The notes under the pieces are model-generated. The model searched no databases and was not told where the DNA came from. It saw nothing but the letters and a program-made list of their open reading frames with translations. Shown piece after piece: positions 51,536 to 60,153 of a DNA stretch of 64,000 bases (position 1 is its first letter; each line of letters starts with the position of its first letter). The position numbers and the translations under genes were made by a program. The stretch is from JAIVGZ01 sp964552205. Its GTDB lineage: Bacteria; Pseudomonadota; Gammaproteobacteria; Natronospirales; JAIVGZ01. Location: NCBI GenBank assembly GCA_964552205.1, contig CAZKFT010000006.1, positions 14,071 to 78,070 on the forward strand, written 5' to 3'.

Positions 51536-51754
51536 ATGGATAAAACCATGAAGATTGTGGAAGTAGGGGAGCCGGAAGAGGGCAAGAGGACATCGCCCAT
51601 CTGGGTAGAGGGTGGCGATGTCGAGAAGACCGGGCAGCCGATCTGCTGGTTCAATGACCAAGAGTTCGCAGAGGACGAAATGGTCTATAGCGGCGCGGAA
51701 ATCCTGCGCTGCGACGCAGGAGTCTGGGTCCGTTCAGGTCAACGCCAAGGCTAA
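51536..51754 (+). CDS. Small protein of unknown function downstream of EncFtn
   Basis: A 72-residue, acidic soluble protein with two cysteines (C37 and C59) and a C-terminal WVRSG. The pattern CWFNDQEFAEDEMVYSGAEI followed by LRC and GVWV faintly resembles DUF1496-type small proteins. A strong purine-rich ribosome site (GGGGGG) precedes ATG 51536; ATG 51548 is an alternative start. It is probably in one transcript with the EncFtn gene. Function unknown. Confidence 0.6.
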   Translation: MDKTMKIVEVGEPEEGKRTSPIWVEGGDVEKTGQPICWFNDQEFAEDEMVYSGAEILRCDAGVWVRSGQRQG

Positions 51755-51761
51755 TCGGAAC

Positions 51762-54494
51762 TCAAGCTGCCAGCTGGCGAAGTACGTAGTGCAGGATGCC
51801 GCCGTGCTGGAAGTACTCCACTTCCTTGGGGGTATCGATACGCACCTTCGCCTCAAATTCCGTCACTTGACCCGTCGCGGAGGTTGCCTTTACTTGGACA
51901 GATTTCGCTCTCCCTTCGTCCAACCCGACAATATCGAAGGTTTCGGTGCCGTCCAGGCTCAAAGTCGCCGCGGTTTCACCATCACGGAACTGCAAGGGCA
52001 ATACGCCCATGCCGACCAGATTGGAGCGGTGGATACGCTCATAGCTTTCGGCAATGACAGCGCGGACTCCGAGGAGGCGGGTACCCTTGGCGGCCCAGTC
52101 GCGGGACGAGCCAGCGCCGTACTCCTTACCAGCAAGAATGACGAGTGGGACCTTGTCCTTCTGGTATCGCATGGAGGCGTCATAGATGAACATCTGCTCG
52201 CCGCTGGGCTGGTGAACAGTCCAACCGCCTTCGGTCCCAGGGGCCATCAGGTTTCGGAGCCGAATATTGGCGAAGGTACCCCGCATCATGACCTCATGGT
52301 TTCCGCGGCGTGAGCCGTAGGAATTGAAGTCGTTCTTCTTCACGCCGTTCTCCAAAAGGTACTTACCCGCCGGACTGTCTGCCTTGATGGAACCAGCTGG
52401 GGAAATGTGATCGGTTGTAATCATGTCGCCGAGCACCGCGAGTGCGCGAGCATTGCGAATGTCATCAATCTTGTCCGGTGTCTTCGTCATTCCCTCGAAA
52501 TACGGTGGGTTCTGGATGTAGGTTGAGCGGTTATCCCATGTGAACAGATCACCTTCTGGAACCGTCAATCCATTCCAGTTGCTGTCGCCCTTGAACACAC
52601 TCTCGTAACTGCTTTTGAACATCTCGGAATCGACTGACTGCACCGCATCGTGAATTTCCTTTTGCGTAGGCCAGATGTCCTTGAGGAACACCGGACCTTC
52701 GGTACCTTCTCCCAATGGTTCCAGATACGGGTCGAAGTCCATGCGTCCTGCCAGCGCGTAAGCAACCACGAGTGGCGGCGAGGCAAGGTAATTCATCTTC
52801 ACATCCGGATGGATGCGACCCTCGAAGTTCCGGTTTCCAGACAGGACGGCCACCGCGGCCAGATCGTGTTCTTGGATTGCCTTGCTGATGGGTTCCTGTA
52901 GCGGACCGGAGTTGCCGATGCAGGTGGTGCAACCATACCCAACCAGGTGGAATCCGATGGCAGCAAGATCATCGAGTACCCCTGCTTTCTTCAGATACTC
53001 AGTAACGACCAGCGAACCGGGGGCCAGCGAGGTCTTCACCCAGGGCTTGCGATTCAAGCCCTTTTCCCGTGCCTTGCGTGCAACCAAGCCGGCACCCAGC
53101 ATCACTGCCGGATTCGAGGTGTTGGTACAGCTGGTGATGGCAGCAATCACGACCGACCCGTCCCGCAGCGTGAAGGTATCTGCATCGAGTGTGACATTAG
53201 CTGAGCCGTTTGCACCGGACTGATGCGAACCAACTGCTGTGCCTCCGCCTTCGCCTTCAAAACGCGATTCGAGTGCACTTTGCGGCTTGCGTCCTTCGAC
53301 CATCGGAACGACAGATTTCTGGAAGTCTGCCTTCGCTTCTGTCAGCGCAACACGGTCTTGGGGCCTGCGGGGCCCTGCGATGCTCGGCACCACAGTGCCT
53401 AGGTCAAGCTCGAGCACATCGGTGTATTCTGCCGGCTTCGCGCCGTCTTCGCGCCACAGGCCCTGCGCCTTTGCGTAGGCCTCGACCAAGGCTACCTGGT
53501 CATCACTGCGCCCCGTCAACTTGAGATAACGGGTTGTCTCGCCATCAATGGGGAAGATGGCGCAGGTTGATCCGAATTCTGGCGACATGTTCCCGAGGGT
53601 GGCACGGTCTGCGAGTGGCAGATGCTTCAAACCATCGCCGAAGAACTCAACAAATTTCCCGACTACACCCTTCTTGCGCAACATCTGCGTGACAGTGAGT
53701 ACGAGGTCTGTTGCGGTCGCGCCCTCCGGCAGGTTGCCGATCAACTTGAAGCCAACGACCTGGGGGATAAGCATCGTGACCGGTTGACCAAGCATGGCGG
53801 CTTCGGCTTCGATTCCGCCAACACCCCAACCCAGAACACCCAGCCCGTTCACCATGGTCGTGTGGGAATCGGTGCCAACGACGGTATCGGGCCACGCGGT
53901 TAGGGTCCCATCCTTGTCCTCGCCGAAGACTACGCGGGCGAGATACTCGATGTTCACCTGGTGAACGATGCCGGTATTCGGGGGGACCACCTTGAAATTG
54001 GAAAACGCGCTTTGTCCCCAGCGCAGGAAACTATAACGTTCCTGATTACGACCGAACTCGATTTCGGTATTTTGGAACAAGGACTTTGCAGTGCCAAAGG
54101 TATCCACCTGGACCGAGTGATCAATGACCAGTTCAGCAGGGGATAGCGGGTTGATTCTTGCGGCGTCACCGCCCAAAGCGCGCATCGCATCGCGCATGGC
54201 GGCAAGGTCGACCACCGCCGGTACACCTGTGAAGTCCTGCAGGATGACGCGTGCCGGCGTGAAGGAAATCTCCTTGTCTGGCACTGCTTGCGGATCCCAG
54301 CCAGCCAAGGCCTCGACATCGCTTGCCGTGACATTGGCACCATCCTGATGACGTAACAGGTTCTCAAGCAGGATCTTCAGTGAAAAAGGCAAGCGCGAGA
54401 GGTCGAACTTGTCCTTCAGGACATTTAGGTCGTAAATGGTGTAGGACTTGTCGCCGACTTTGAGGGTCGTGCGGGCCTGGTAGCTGTCCGACAT
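51762..54494 (-). CDS. acnA: Aconitate hydratase A
   Basis: A 910-residue AcnA. The three cluster cysteines are in SCTNTSNP and GYGCTTCIGNSGPL; VVGTDSHTTMVNGLGV and AGKEYGAGSSRDWAAKG are the substrate-binding blocks. It interconverts citrate and isocitrate and becomes an RNA-binding protein when the cluster is lost. It is the last gene of the minus-strand run, but has its own likely promoter overlapping the hflD stop. It ends seven bases from the small gene of the EncFtn pair. Confidence 0.97.
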   Translation of the reverse strand: MSDSYQARTTLKVGDKSYTIYDLNVLKDKFDLSRLPFSLKILLENLLRHQDGANVTASDVEALAGWDPQAVPDKEISFTPARVILQDFTGVPAVVDLAAMRDAMRALGGDAARINPLSPAELVIDHSVQVDTFGTAKSLFQNTEIEFGRNQERYSFLRWGQSAFSNFKVVPPNTGIVHQVNIEYLARVVFGEDKDGTLTAWPDTVVGTDSHTTMVNGLGVLGWGVGGIEAEAAMLGQPVTMLIPQVVGFKLIGNLPEGATATDLVLTVTQMLRKKGVVGKFVEFFGDGLKHLPLADRATLGNMSPEFGSTCAIFPIDGETTRYLKLTGRSDDQVALVEAYAKAQGLWREDGAKPAEYTDVLELDLGTVVPSIAGPRRPQDRVALTEAKADFQKSVVPMVEGRKPQSALESRFEGEGGGTAVGSHQSGANGSANVTLDADTFTLRDGSVVIAAITSCTNTSNPAVMLGAGLVARKAREKGLNRKPWVKTSLAPGSLVVTEYLKKAGVLDDLAAIGFHLVGYGCTTCIGNSGPLQEPISKAIQEHDLAAVAVLSGNRNFEGRIHPDVKMNYLASPPLVVAYALAGRMDFDPYLEPLGEGTEGPVFLKDIWPTQKEIHDAVQSVDSEMFKSSYESVFKGDSNWNGLTVPEGDLFTWDNRSTYIQNPPYFEGMTKTPDKIDDIRNARALAVLGDMITTDHISPAGSIKADSPAGKYLLENGVKKNDFNSYGSRRGNHEVMMRGTFANIRLRNLMAPGTEGGWTVHQPSGEQMFIYDASMRYQKDKVPLVILAGKEYGAGSSRDWAAKGTRLLGVRAVIAESYERIHRSNLVGMGVLPLQFRDGETAATLSLDGTETFDIVGLDEGRAKSVQVKATSATGQVTEFEAKVRIDTPKEVEYFQHGGILHYVLRQLAA

Positions 54495-54513
54495 GGGCGC
54501 TCCTGCTGGATTG

Positions 54514-54528
54514 GGCTTGGAAAAAGCC
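54514..54528 (-). promoter_or_regulatory. Stem-loop at the predicted 5' end of acnA mRNA
   Basis: GGCTT and AAGCC form a 5-bp stem around a 5-base loop. It lies just after the predicted transcription start and before the AGGAG of acnA. The stem is short and may have no role. Confidence 0.3.
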
Positions 54529-54529
54529 G

Positions 54530-54538
54530 ATTATACCA
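54530..54538 (-). promoter_or_regulatory. Extended -10 promoter of acnA
   Basis: TGGTATAAT is a perfect extended -10 on the minus strand, overlapping the hflD stop codon TAA. Transcription would start near 54523. The leader of about 28 bases carries AGGAG five bases before the ATG. acnA can thus be made without the upstream operon. Confidence 0.6.
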
Positions 54539-55148
54539 GTGCGCGCGCCTCGGAAAGCATGCCGCGACGACCGAATAGCAGCGACCACCGTGACGCACCC
54601 AGTTGGCGCCAAAGCACCGCGGACCGGATGCCAGCGAGCAAGAGCGCACGAATCAGCGCCGCCGTACGCGGGTCACGAAGGTGCAAGGACTCTCCCTCGA
54701 CCATGATGCGCGGGCCTGCGGGGCTGATGTGGTCTGCATACAGTGCTGCAAGGGCGGCAACCGTATTCTCGTGTTCCAGGCCGAAACTGTTCGCCTGCCG
54801 TTGGGCCAATTGCAGGCCCTCGTGCAGTGCACGCCAGACCCCATCCCGCGCATCTACGCAGCGCTCCAGGTGAATCAGCCCCAAGACATAGCGCATCACG
54901 GGCGCATCATCCGGGCTGGCCTCGCCAGAGAGGTGGGCAACCAAGGCGTTGAGCCCGGGCCGAATGTCGCCCAGCTCCCCGTAAACCGCCATCGTGTCCT
55001 GAGTATCAAACCGGAAGAGGCTACCGAGGCTGGCTTCCAGCCCACGGTTCGGGCCGAGCCCATGCCACGCCAGTCGGTGTACCAAAGCGGACGCCTGAAA
55101 AACTCCGGCCAGTGCCAATGTCCTGTCGCGTCTAGCAGTCACACACAT
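54531..55148 (-). CDS. hflD: HflD family protein
   Basis: A 205-residue all-helical protein. The N-terminal RTLALAGVFQASALVHRLAWHG and the central MRYVLGLIHLER are HflD landmarks. In E. coli HflD is a membrane-associated protein affecting phage lambda lysogeny by binding CII. The mnmA-hflD pair is conserved across gammaproteobacteria. It overlaps the mnmA stop by ten bases. Confidence 0.92.
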   Translation of the reverse strand: MCVTARRDRTLALAGVFQASALVHRLAWHGLGPNRGLEASLGSLFRFDTQDTMAVYGELGDIRPGLNALVAHLSGEASPDDAPVMRYVLGLIHLERCVDARDGVWRALHEGLQLAQRQANSFGLEHENTVAALAALYADHISPAGPRIMVEGESLHLRDPRTAALIRALLLAGIRSAVLWRQLGASRWSLLFGRRGMLSEARALV

Positions 55149-56224
55149 CCTCGCTCACGGATTGCGCCGCCACCCAGGCAGCGGTCGCCATCGTACAGGA
55201 CCACATACTGGCCAGGTGTCACCGCACGCTGCGGGCTGTCGAAACGCACTGCCATCCGCTCCTCGTCCATATGCTCGATGGTGCAACCCTGGTCAGCTTG
55301 TCGGTACCTGACTTTAGCCATGTAATGTCGACCCACTGCTGGAGCTGCACCAATCCAGGATAAAGCATCTGCCTCCAGCCAGTTGCTTTGCAGGCGAGGG
55401 TGCTCCTGCCCTTGAACGACGACAAGGCGGTTGGATTCCATGTCCTTCTCAGCAACGAACCATGGCAGGTCCTCCCGACCTTCGACACCTCCGATTCCCA
55501 GTCCAGAGCGTTGACCCAGCGTGTAGTACATCAGCCCATGGTGTCTGCCGACGACCAGCCCGTCGTCGGTAACGATGTCGCCTGGTTGTGCTGGCAGGAA
55601 CTTCTGGAGGAACTCGCGGAACGGCCTTTCACCGATAAAACAGATTCCCGTGGAGTCCTTCTTCGAGAAGTTGTCAAACCCGGCCTCGCGAGCAATGTTG
55701 CGCACTTCATGTTTTTCCAAATCCCCAACAGGGAACACGGCTTTCGCAAGCGAGGTCTGGTCGACCTGATGCAGGAAGTAACTTTGATCCTTGCTGCGGT
55801 CGAGACCTTTGTGCAGCTCAGATTCCCCATCCCGCCTGATGATGCGGGCATAGTGGCCTGTAGCGATTTTTTCCGCGCCGAGCCGGGTAGCGTATTCAAG
55901 CAGTGCACCAAATTTGATCTCGCGGTTGCACAATACGTCAGGGTTCGGTGTCCGGCCGGCGCGGTACTCGTCGAGGAAATGCGCGAACACCCGATCGCGG
56001 TACTCCTCAGCGAAGCTGGCTCTGTGAAGTGGAATGCCAAGCTCTTTGCAGACCTGGCGCGCATCCTGATAATCCTGGGCGGCAGTGCAATAGCCGTCTT
56101 CATCCTCGGCCCAGTTGTCCATGAACAGGCCCTCTACCCGATGTCCCTCCCTGAGTAGCTGCCAGGCAGCCACGGCTGAATCGACACCGCCGGACATGCC
56201 GACGATTGTAAGTGGAGTTGGCAT
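55139..56224 (-). CDS. mnmA: tRNA 2-thiouridylase MnmA
   Basis: A 361-residue PP-loop enzyme. The ATP-binding SGGVDS is at residues 10-15. Catalytic cysteines are in NPDVLCNREIKF (about residue 100) and STGICFIGERPF (about 198). MnmA thiolates U34 of tRNA-Lys, -Glu and -Gln using sulfur passed from a desulfurase. One base separates it from nudJ. Confidence 0.97.
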   Translation of the reverse strand: MPTPLTIVGMSGGVDSAVAAWQLLREGHRVEGLFMDNWAEDEDGYCTAAQDYQDARQVCKELGIPLHRASFAEEYRDRVFAHFLDEYRAGRTPNPDVLCNREIKFGALLEYATRLGAEKIATGHYARIIRRDGESELHKGLDRSKDQSYFLHQVDQTSLAKAVFPVGDLEKHEVRNIAREAGFDNFSKKDSTGICFIGERPFREFLQKFLPAQPGDIVTDDGLVVGRHHGLMYYTLGQRSGLGIGGVEGREDLPWFVAEKDMESNRLVVVQGQEHPRLQSNWLEADALSWIGAAPAVGRHYMAKVRYRQADQGCTIEHMDEERMAVRFDSPQRAVTPGQYVVLYDGDRCLGGGAIRERGCV

Positions 56225-56225
56225 T

Positions 56226-56669
56226 TCAGAGGTCGATGATCAGTGACAGGCAGTGACGCTTGCCGGCGAGGAAGTCATCAAAGCAACGGGTAACCAAAGG
56301 GCTTCTCAATGACCAGTCGCCGTTTGCCAGTTGGCCGGGCGTCAACCAATGTGTGCCGAGTATCGCCGAGTCCGGAGGTGTTGGGTTCCGCTGCACTCCC
56401 AGAGTCCCAGAGAAGCTTGCACGGATGAATGTTTCGCCGTTTGCAGGATGTCGCCAACGGTACAAGCCGACTAGCGCATCTGGTTCGAACTCCCAGCCGG
56501 TCTCCTCCAGCGCTTCCCTTCTAACGGCATCAATCAATGACTCGCGGTCATCGACGTGGCCGGCAGGTTGATTGATGACACGCTTGCCGCCGACGATTTC
56601 CTCGACCACAAGGAAGTGTCCATCCCGTTCGATGATTGCTGCCACAGTCAGGTGAGGCTGAAACTCCAT
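56226..56669 (-). CDS. nudJ: Nudix phosphatase NudJ
   Basis: A 147-residue Nudix hydrolase. N-terminal HLTVAAIIERDGHFLVVEE is followed by the Nudix box GHVDDRESLIDAVRREALEETGW (shown in part; glycine, REALEETG residues all kept). NudJ hydrolyses nucleoside di- and triphosphates and HMP-PP. Location next to mnmA is typical. Confidence 0.9.
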   Translation of the reverse strand: MEFQPHLTVAAIIERDGHFLVVEEIVGGKRVINQPAGHVDDRESLIDAVRREALEETGWEFEPDALVGLYRWRHPANGETFIRASFSGTLGVQRNPTPPDSAILGTHWLTPGQLANGDWSLRSPLVTRCFDDFLAGKRHCLSLIIDL

Positions 56670-56670
56670 T

Positions 56671-57162
56671 TCAGATTCCGAGCCTGCGCATGTCCGGATC
56701 CGGTGTCGCTCTAGACCAGATATCGTCGAATTCCTTCAGTTTCTGCCTGGCTTCGAACGGGTTATCCGTATCAGCAAATCCCTCATAGCGGTCAGCCTGT
56801 TTGCGGTACAGCAACCCACGCTCATCGGCAATGAGATAGGTTTCGATGATCTTGCTGTGCTCGTGGTGAGGATTGCGAATCTCGATGAAACTCGACAGGC
56901 GTCTCTTGGTTTCAATGATGCGGTGTCCCTCGCGGACGGCGCGCCGCGAGTCCTGAACCAGGATTCGTACCTTCGCGTATCGTCCTGATGTGGCGACCAA
57001 CCGTATTGCCTCGATGAAATCGTCGGAATTGTAGATTTGAGGTTCCAGGTCGTAACTCAGTAGGGCAATGCTACGGCGGGCCAAGCGCGCAATCTCGATT
57101 GCAGCCTCTTGGTTGGCGGCCCAACTATCCAGCTCGCGTCGTGTGTCCTGATTTTCACTCAT
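56671..57162 (-). CDS. Uncharacterised protein resembling half a phospholipase-D fold
   Basis: A 163-residue protein. ARRSIALLSYDLEPQIYNS, VRILVQDSRRAVREGHRI and HEHSKIIETYLIADERGLLYR are in the order of a single PLD-type domain, with an HxK pair (H-S-K) and a following aspartate. Normal PLD enzymes need two HxK motifs, so this would have to dimerise or be inactive. ATG 57162 overlaps the acetyltransferase stop by eight bases. The gene is often found in this neighbourhood in related genera. Confidence 0.65.
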   Translation of the reverse strand: MSENQDTRRELDSWAANQEAAIEIARLARRSIALLSYDLEPQIYNSDDFIEAIRLVATSGRYAKVRILVQDSRRAVREGHRIIETKRRLSSFIEIRNPHHEHSKIIETYLIADERGLLYRKQADRYEGFADTDNPFEARQKLKEFDDIWSRATPDPDMRRLGI

Positions 57163-57598
57163 GTTCCAACTCCAGTTCCATTTCACGGTGGGGGATGTCG
57201 GCTTCCATGAACTCCGGCCCATGGGCGACAAAGCCGTGCTGCGCATAAAAGCCCAGGGCATGGGTCTGGCTGTGCAGATAACAGCGGTGCATGCCAGCCT
57301 CCTTGGCGGCACTGACCAGCAGCGCGAGGATGCCGTCACCTATACCGCGCCCACGCCAAGTTGCCAATACCGCCATTCGCCCGATCTTGCCATCTGCGGC
57401 AATGCGCCCGGTTCCAATTGCCTCACCTGTCGCCGATTCAGCCAGCGCGTGGATGCAACGCTCATCTTCGCCGTCCCATTCCAGATCGGCAGGGACTGAC
57501 TGTTCGTGCACGAAAACCAACTCACGCACATGGCGGATACCCGGCTCATCCGCCGGCCAGATGGCACGCCTAACCCTGTAATCAATGGTTGTGTTCAT
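57155..57598 (-). CDS. GNAT acetyltransferase
   Basis: A 147-residue GNAT-fold enzyme. The acetyl-CoA-binding motif A is RMAVLATWRGRGIGDGILALL, and the C-terminal YAQHGFVAHGPEFMEADIPH resembles ElaA/PhnO-type proteins. The substrate is unknown. It overlaps the roxA end by 17 bases and the next gene by eight. Confidence 0.85.
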   Translation of the reverse strand: MNTTIDYRVRRAIWPADEPGIRHVRELVFVHEQSVPADLEWDGEDERCIHALAESATGEAIGTGRIAADGKIGRMAVLATWRGRGIGDGILALLVSAAKEAGMHRCYLHSQTHALGFYAQHGFVAHGPEFMEADIPHREMELELEHE

Positions 57599-58733
57599 CG
57601 TTCAATTCCACCAGCTGGCCGCCTTGAAGTAGCCAGTGCAGCACCTCCCGCGCATCCTCATCCTCAAGATAACGCGTGAGGCGCTCGAGAGGAAACTCCC
57701 TGTCAGTACACAGCCATGCCAACAATGGCGCAAGGTGCGTGGGAACATCCATGGAATTCCCGTCCGCGAACAGGCAGAGGCCGCGTTCCGGCAATGGCAA
57801 CCAGGCCAAACGCGCCCTCGGGTCACGTTGCAGTCCATGCACGCCCAGTTCGGCAATGCGGTCTGGGGGTTCGCACTGCACCCATGCCTTGGGGGAGGTA
57901 ACCATCTCCCCGAACCATCGCGGCAAGGCATTGCGTCCTTGCATCCAGGCATCGTCCAACAACTTGGCTGCACGGTCTACGGCCGCAGGTGAAATCTGTC
58001 CACCTGCAGACTCATCGATGCCTAGATCCGCGTCGGCATAACGAAGCGAGGAACCGACCACCTCGGCAAGCGTGTCCGCAAAGTCGTTTACGAGTTCCTG
58101 TTGGGAAGGCGCGCGAAAGCCGACCGACCAGGTCATGCACGCTCCCTCAGCAATCCCCCAATGTGGAATGCCCGGGGGAAGGTACAGCATGTCTCCTGGC
58201 TCAAGCACCCACTCTTCCGTAACAGCAAACTCGGCAAGCACCTTGAGTTCGTGGTCTGGCAGAAATTTGGGCTCTGCACTCGGCTCCCCGATCCGCCAAC
58301 GTCGCCGCCCTTCGGTTTGCAGCAGGAAGACATCGTACTGGTCGACATGAGGCCCGACCGAGCCCCCATCCGCGGCCCACGACACCATCAAGTCATCCAT
58401 GCGCCAGGCGGGTATGAAGGAGAAGTGGTCTAGGAATGATGCGAACCCGTCGAGTTGCTTGTCGATATCCTGGACCAGCAGACTCCATCCGGTATTTCCC
58501 AAACCAGCGAAGTCAGCTTCCTTGAACGGGCCGCGCCGCAGTTCGTAGCGTGGACCAGGTGCAGTGACGACCATCCTGCTTTCAATGTCCTCTTCGCAGG
58601 CGAGGCCAGCCAGCTCATCGCCGTCCAGTGGATTACTGAACCCCGGAAACGCATTGCGAATCAGCAAAGGTCGCCTTTGCCAGTAGTTCGCAAGGAAGTC
58701 GGAGTGAGAAATGTCGCCGAGCGGCGCCATCAC
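57582..58733 (-). CDS. roxA: JmjC-type ribosomal protein L16 arginine hydroxylase
   Basis: A 383-residue YcfD/RoxA. The Fe(II) ligands are H129 and D131 (VGPHVDQYDVF) and H191 (GIPHWGIAEG). N-terminal NYWQRRPLLIRNAFP is diagnostic. RoxA hydroxylates an arginine of L16 using 2-oxoglutarate and oxygen. The gene directly follows purB with no gap. Confidence 0.93.
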   Translation of the reverse strand: MMAPLGDISHSDFLANYWQRRPLLIRNAFPGFSNPLDGDELAGLACEEDIESRMVVTAPGPRYELRRGPFKEADFAGLGNTGWSLLVQDIDKQLDGFASFLDHFSFIPAWRMDDLMVSWAADGGSVGPHVDQYDVFLLQTEGRRRWRIGEPSAEPKFLPDHELKVLAEFAVTEEWVLEPGDMLYLPPGIPHWGIAEGACMTWSVGFRAPSQQELVNDFADTLAEVVGSSLRYADADLGIDESAGGQISPAAVDRAAKLLDDAWMQGRNALPRWFGEMVTSPKAWVQCEPPDRIAELGVHGLQRDPRARLAWLPLPERGLCLFADGNSMDVPTHLAPLLAWLCTDREFPLERLTRYLEDEDAREVLHWLLQGGQLVELNDEHNH

Positions 58734-60101
58734 TCAGATCTCTGAGGCAAGTCGCGACGCGAGGCCGATGTAACTGGCGGGGGACATCGCAAGCAACTCA
58801 GTCTTGGCATCTGCAGGAATGTCCAACTCGGCAATGAAGGTGTGCAGCGCTTCACGGTCTAGACGTCTGCCGCGAGTGAGCGCCTTGAGCTTCTCGTAGG
58901 GCTGCTCGATGCCGTAGCGGCGCATGACTGTCTGGATAGGTTCGGCCAGTACTTCCCAGCTCTGGTCGAGGTCTGCAGCCATGCGGCCTTCGTCCGCCTC
59001 CAACTTTCCGAGGCCCTTGAGGCAAGCTTCAATGCCGAGCAACGAATACGCCAGAGAGACACCGAGATTCCGAAGGACGGTCGAATCCGTCAGATCACGC
59101 TGCAAGCGTGAGACCGGAAGTTTGGCCGAGAAATGTCCCAGCATCGCATTGGCAATGCCAAAGTTTCCTTCGGCGTTCTCGAAATCGATGGGATTGACCT
59201 TGTGCGGCATGGTGGACGAACCGACCTCTCCCTCGACCGTACGCTGCTTGAAGTATCCAATCGAGATGTAGGCCCAGCAGTCACGACATAGGTCAATCAG
59301 GATGGTGTCGATGCGCGCGAGCGCATCGCAATACTCGGCAATGCAGTCGTGGGGTTCAATCTGTGTTGTGTAAGGGTTCCAGGTCAGGCCCAGCCCTTCA
59401 ACGAGTCCGCGAGAAAGCGCCTGCCAATCAACATCCGGGTACGCCGCTAGGTGTGCATTGAAGTTCCCGACCGCTCCATTGAGTTTTCCCATGAGTTCCA
59501 CGCTGGCGAACCGCTGCCGCTGTATGCGCAAGCGGTGTACGACATTCGCAAACTCCTTGCCCAGAGTGGTCGGGGAGGCTGGCTGCCCATGGGTGCGCGA
59601 CAGCATAGGAAGGTGTGCATGCTCATGGGCGGTGCTGGTCAGAACAGCAATCATCCGGTCGATTGCCGGAAGCATCACCTCAGTGCGGGCGCGGTCGAGC
59701 ATCAACGCGTAGGAAAGGTTATTGATGTCCTCGGAGGTACAGGCAAAGTGGACGAACTCCGATACGGCGGCCAGCTCCGGATGGCTGGCAAGCCGTTCCT
59801 TGATGAAGTACTCAACGGCCTTGACATCGTGGTTGGTGCTGGCCTCTATTTCCTTGACCCGTCGTGCATCGTTATCGGTGAAGCCGAGGTCAAGGCCGTT
59901 CAGGATCTCCAGTGCCCCTTTCGAGAGGGTCGGGACTTCCTTGATGCCTGGAGTGCCCGCCAACGCCTGCAACCAAGCCAGCTCAACCTTGAGGCGGTGG
60001 TGTATCAGGCCGAACTCACTGAACAGGGGCCGCAGTGGTGCCGCTTTGCCCGCATACCGTCCGTCGGTCGGTGACAAAGCCGTCAATGCGGTCGAATCCA
60101 T
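58734..60101 (-). CDS. purB: Adenylosuccinate lyase
   Basis: A 455-residue enzyme, equal in size to E. coli PurB. It acts twice in purine synthesis. ALSPTDGRYAGKAAPLRP is the N-terminus, ASTNHDVKAVEYFIKE and SRTHGQPASPTTLGKE the active-site blocks, and GSSTMPHKVNPIDFENAEGN the family signature. ATG 60101 has GGAG five bases upstream; the longer frame is rejected. It diverges from fumC, another member of the same superfamily. Confidence 0.96.
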   Translation of the reverse strand: MDSTALTALSPTDGRYAGKAAPLRPLFSEFGLIHHRLKVELAWLQALAGTPGIKEVPTLSKGALEILNGLDLGFTDNDARRVKEIEASTNHDVKAVEYFIKERLASHPELAAVSEFVHFACTSEDINNLSYALMLDRARTEVMLPAIDRMIAVLTSTAHEHAHLPMLSRTHGQPASPTTLGKEFANVVHRLRIQRQRFASVELMGKLNGAVGNFNAHLAAYPDVDWQALSRGLVEGLGLTWNPYTTQIEPHDCIAEYCDALARIDTILIDLCRDCWAYISIGYFKQRTVEGEVGSSTMPHKVNPIDFENAEGNFGIANAMLGHFSAKLPVSRLQRDLTDSTVLRNLGVSLAYSLLGIEACLKGLGKLEADEGRMAADLDQSWEVLAEPIQTVMRRYGIEQPYEKLKALTRGRRLDREALHTFIAELDIPADAKTELLAMSPASYIGLASRLASEI

Positions 60102-60135
60102 GCCTGCTCCAGAGGAAAAATGATAGGATTTGCTG

Positions 60136-60141
60136 ATTATA
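60136..60141 (-). promoter_or_regulatory. Candidate -10 box of purB
   Basis: TATAAT on the minus strand, about 34 bases before the purB ATG. The -35 region falls inside the fumC start and is poor (TGCTTA). Confidence 0.3.
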
Positions 60142-60153
60142 AAGGAGATTTGC

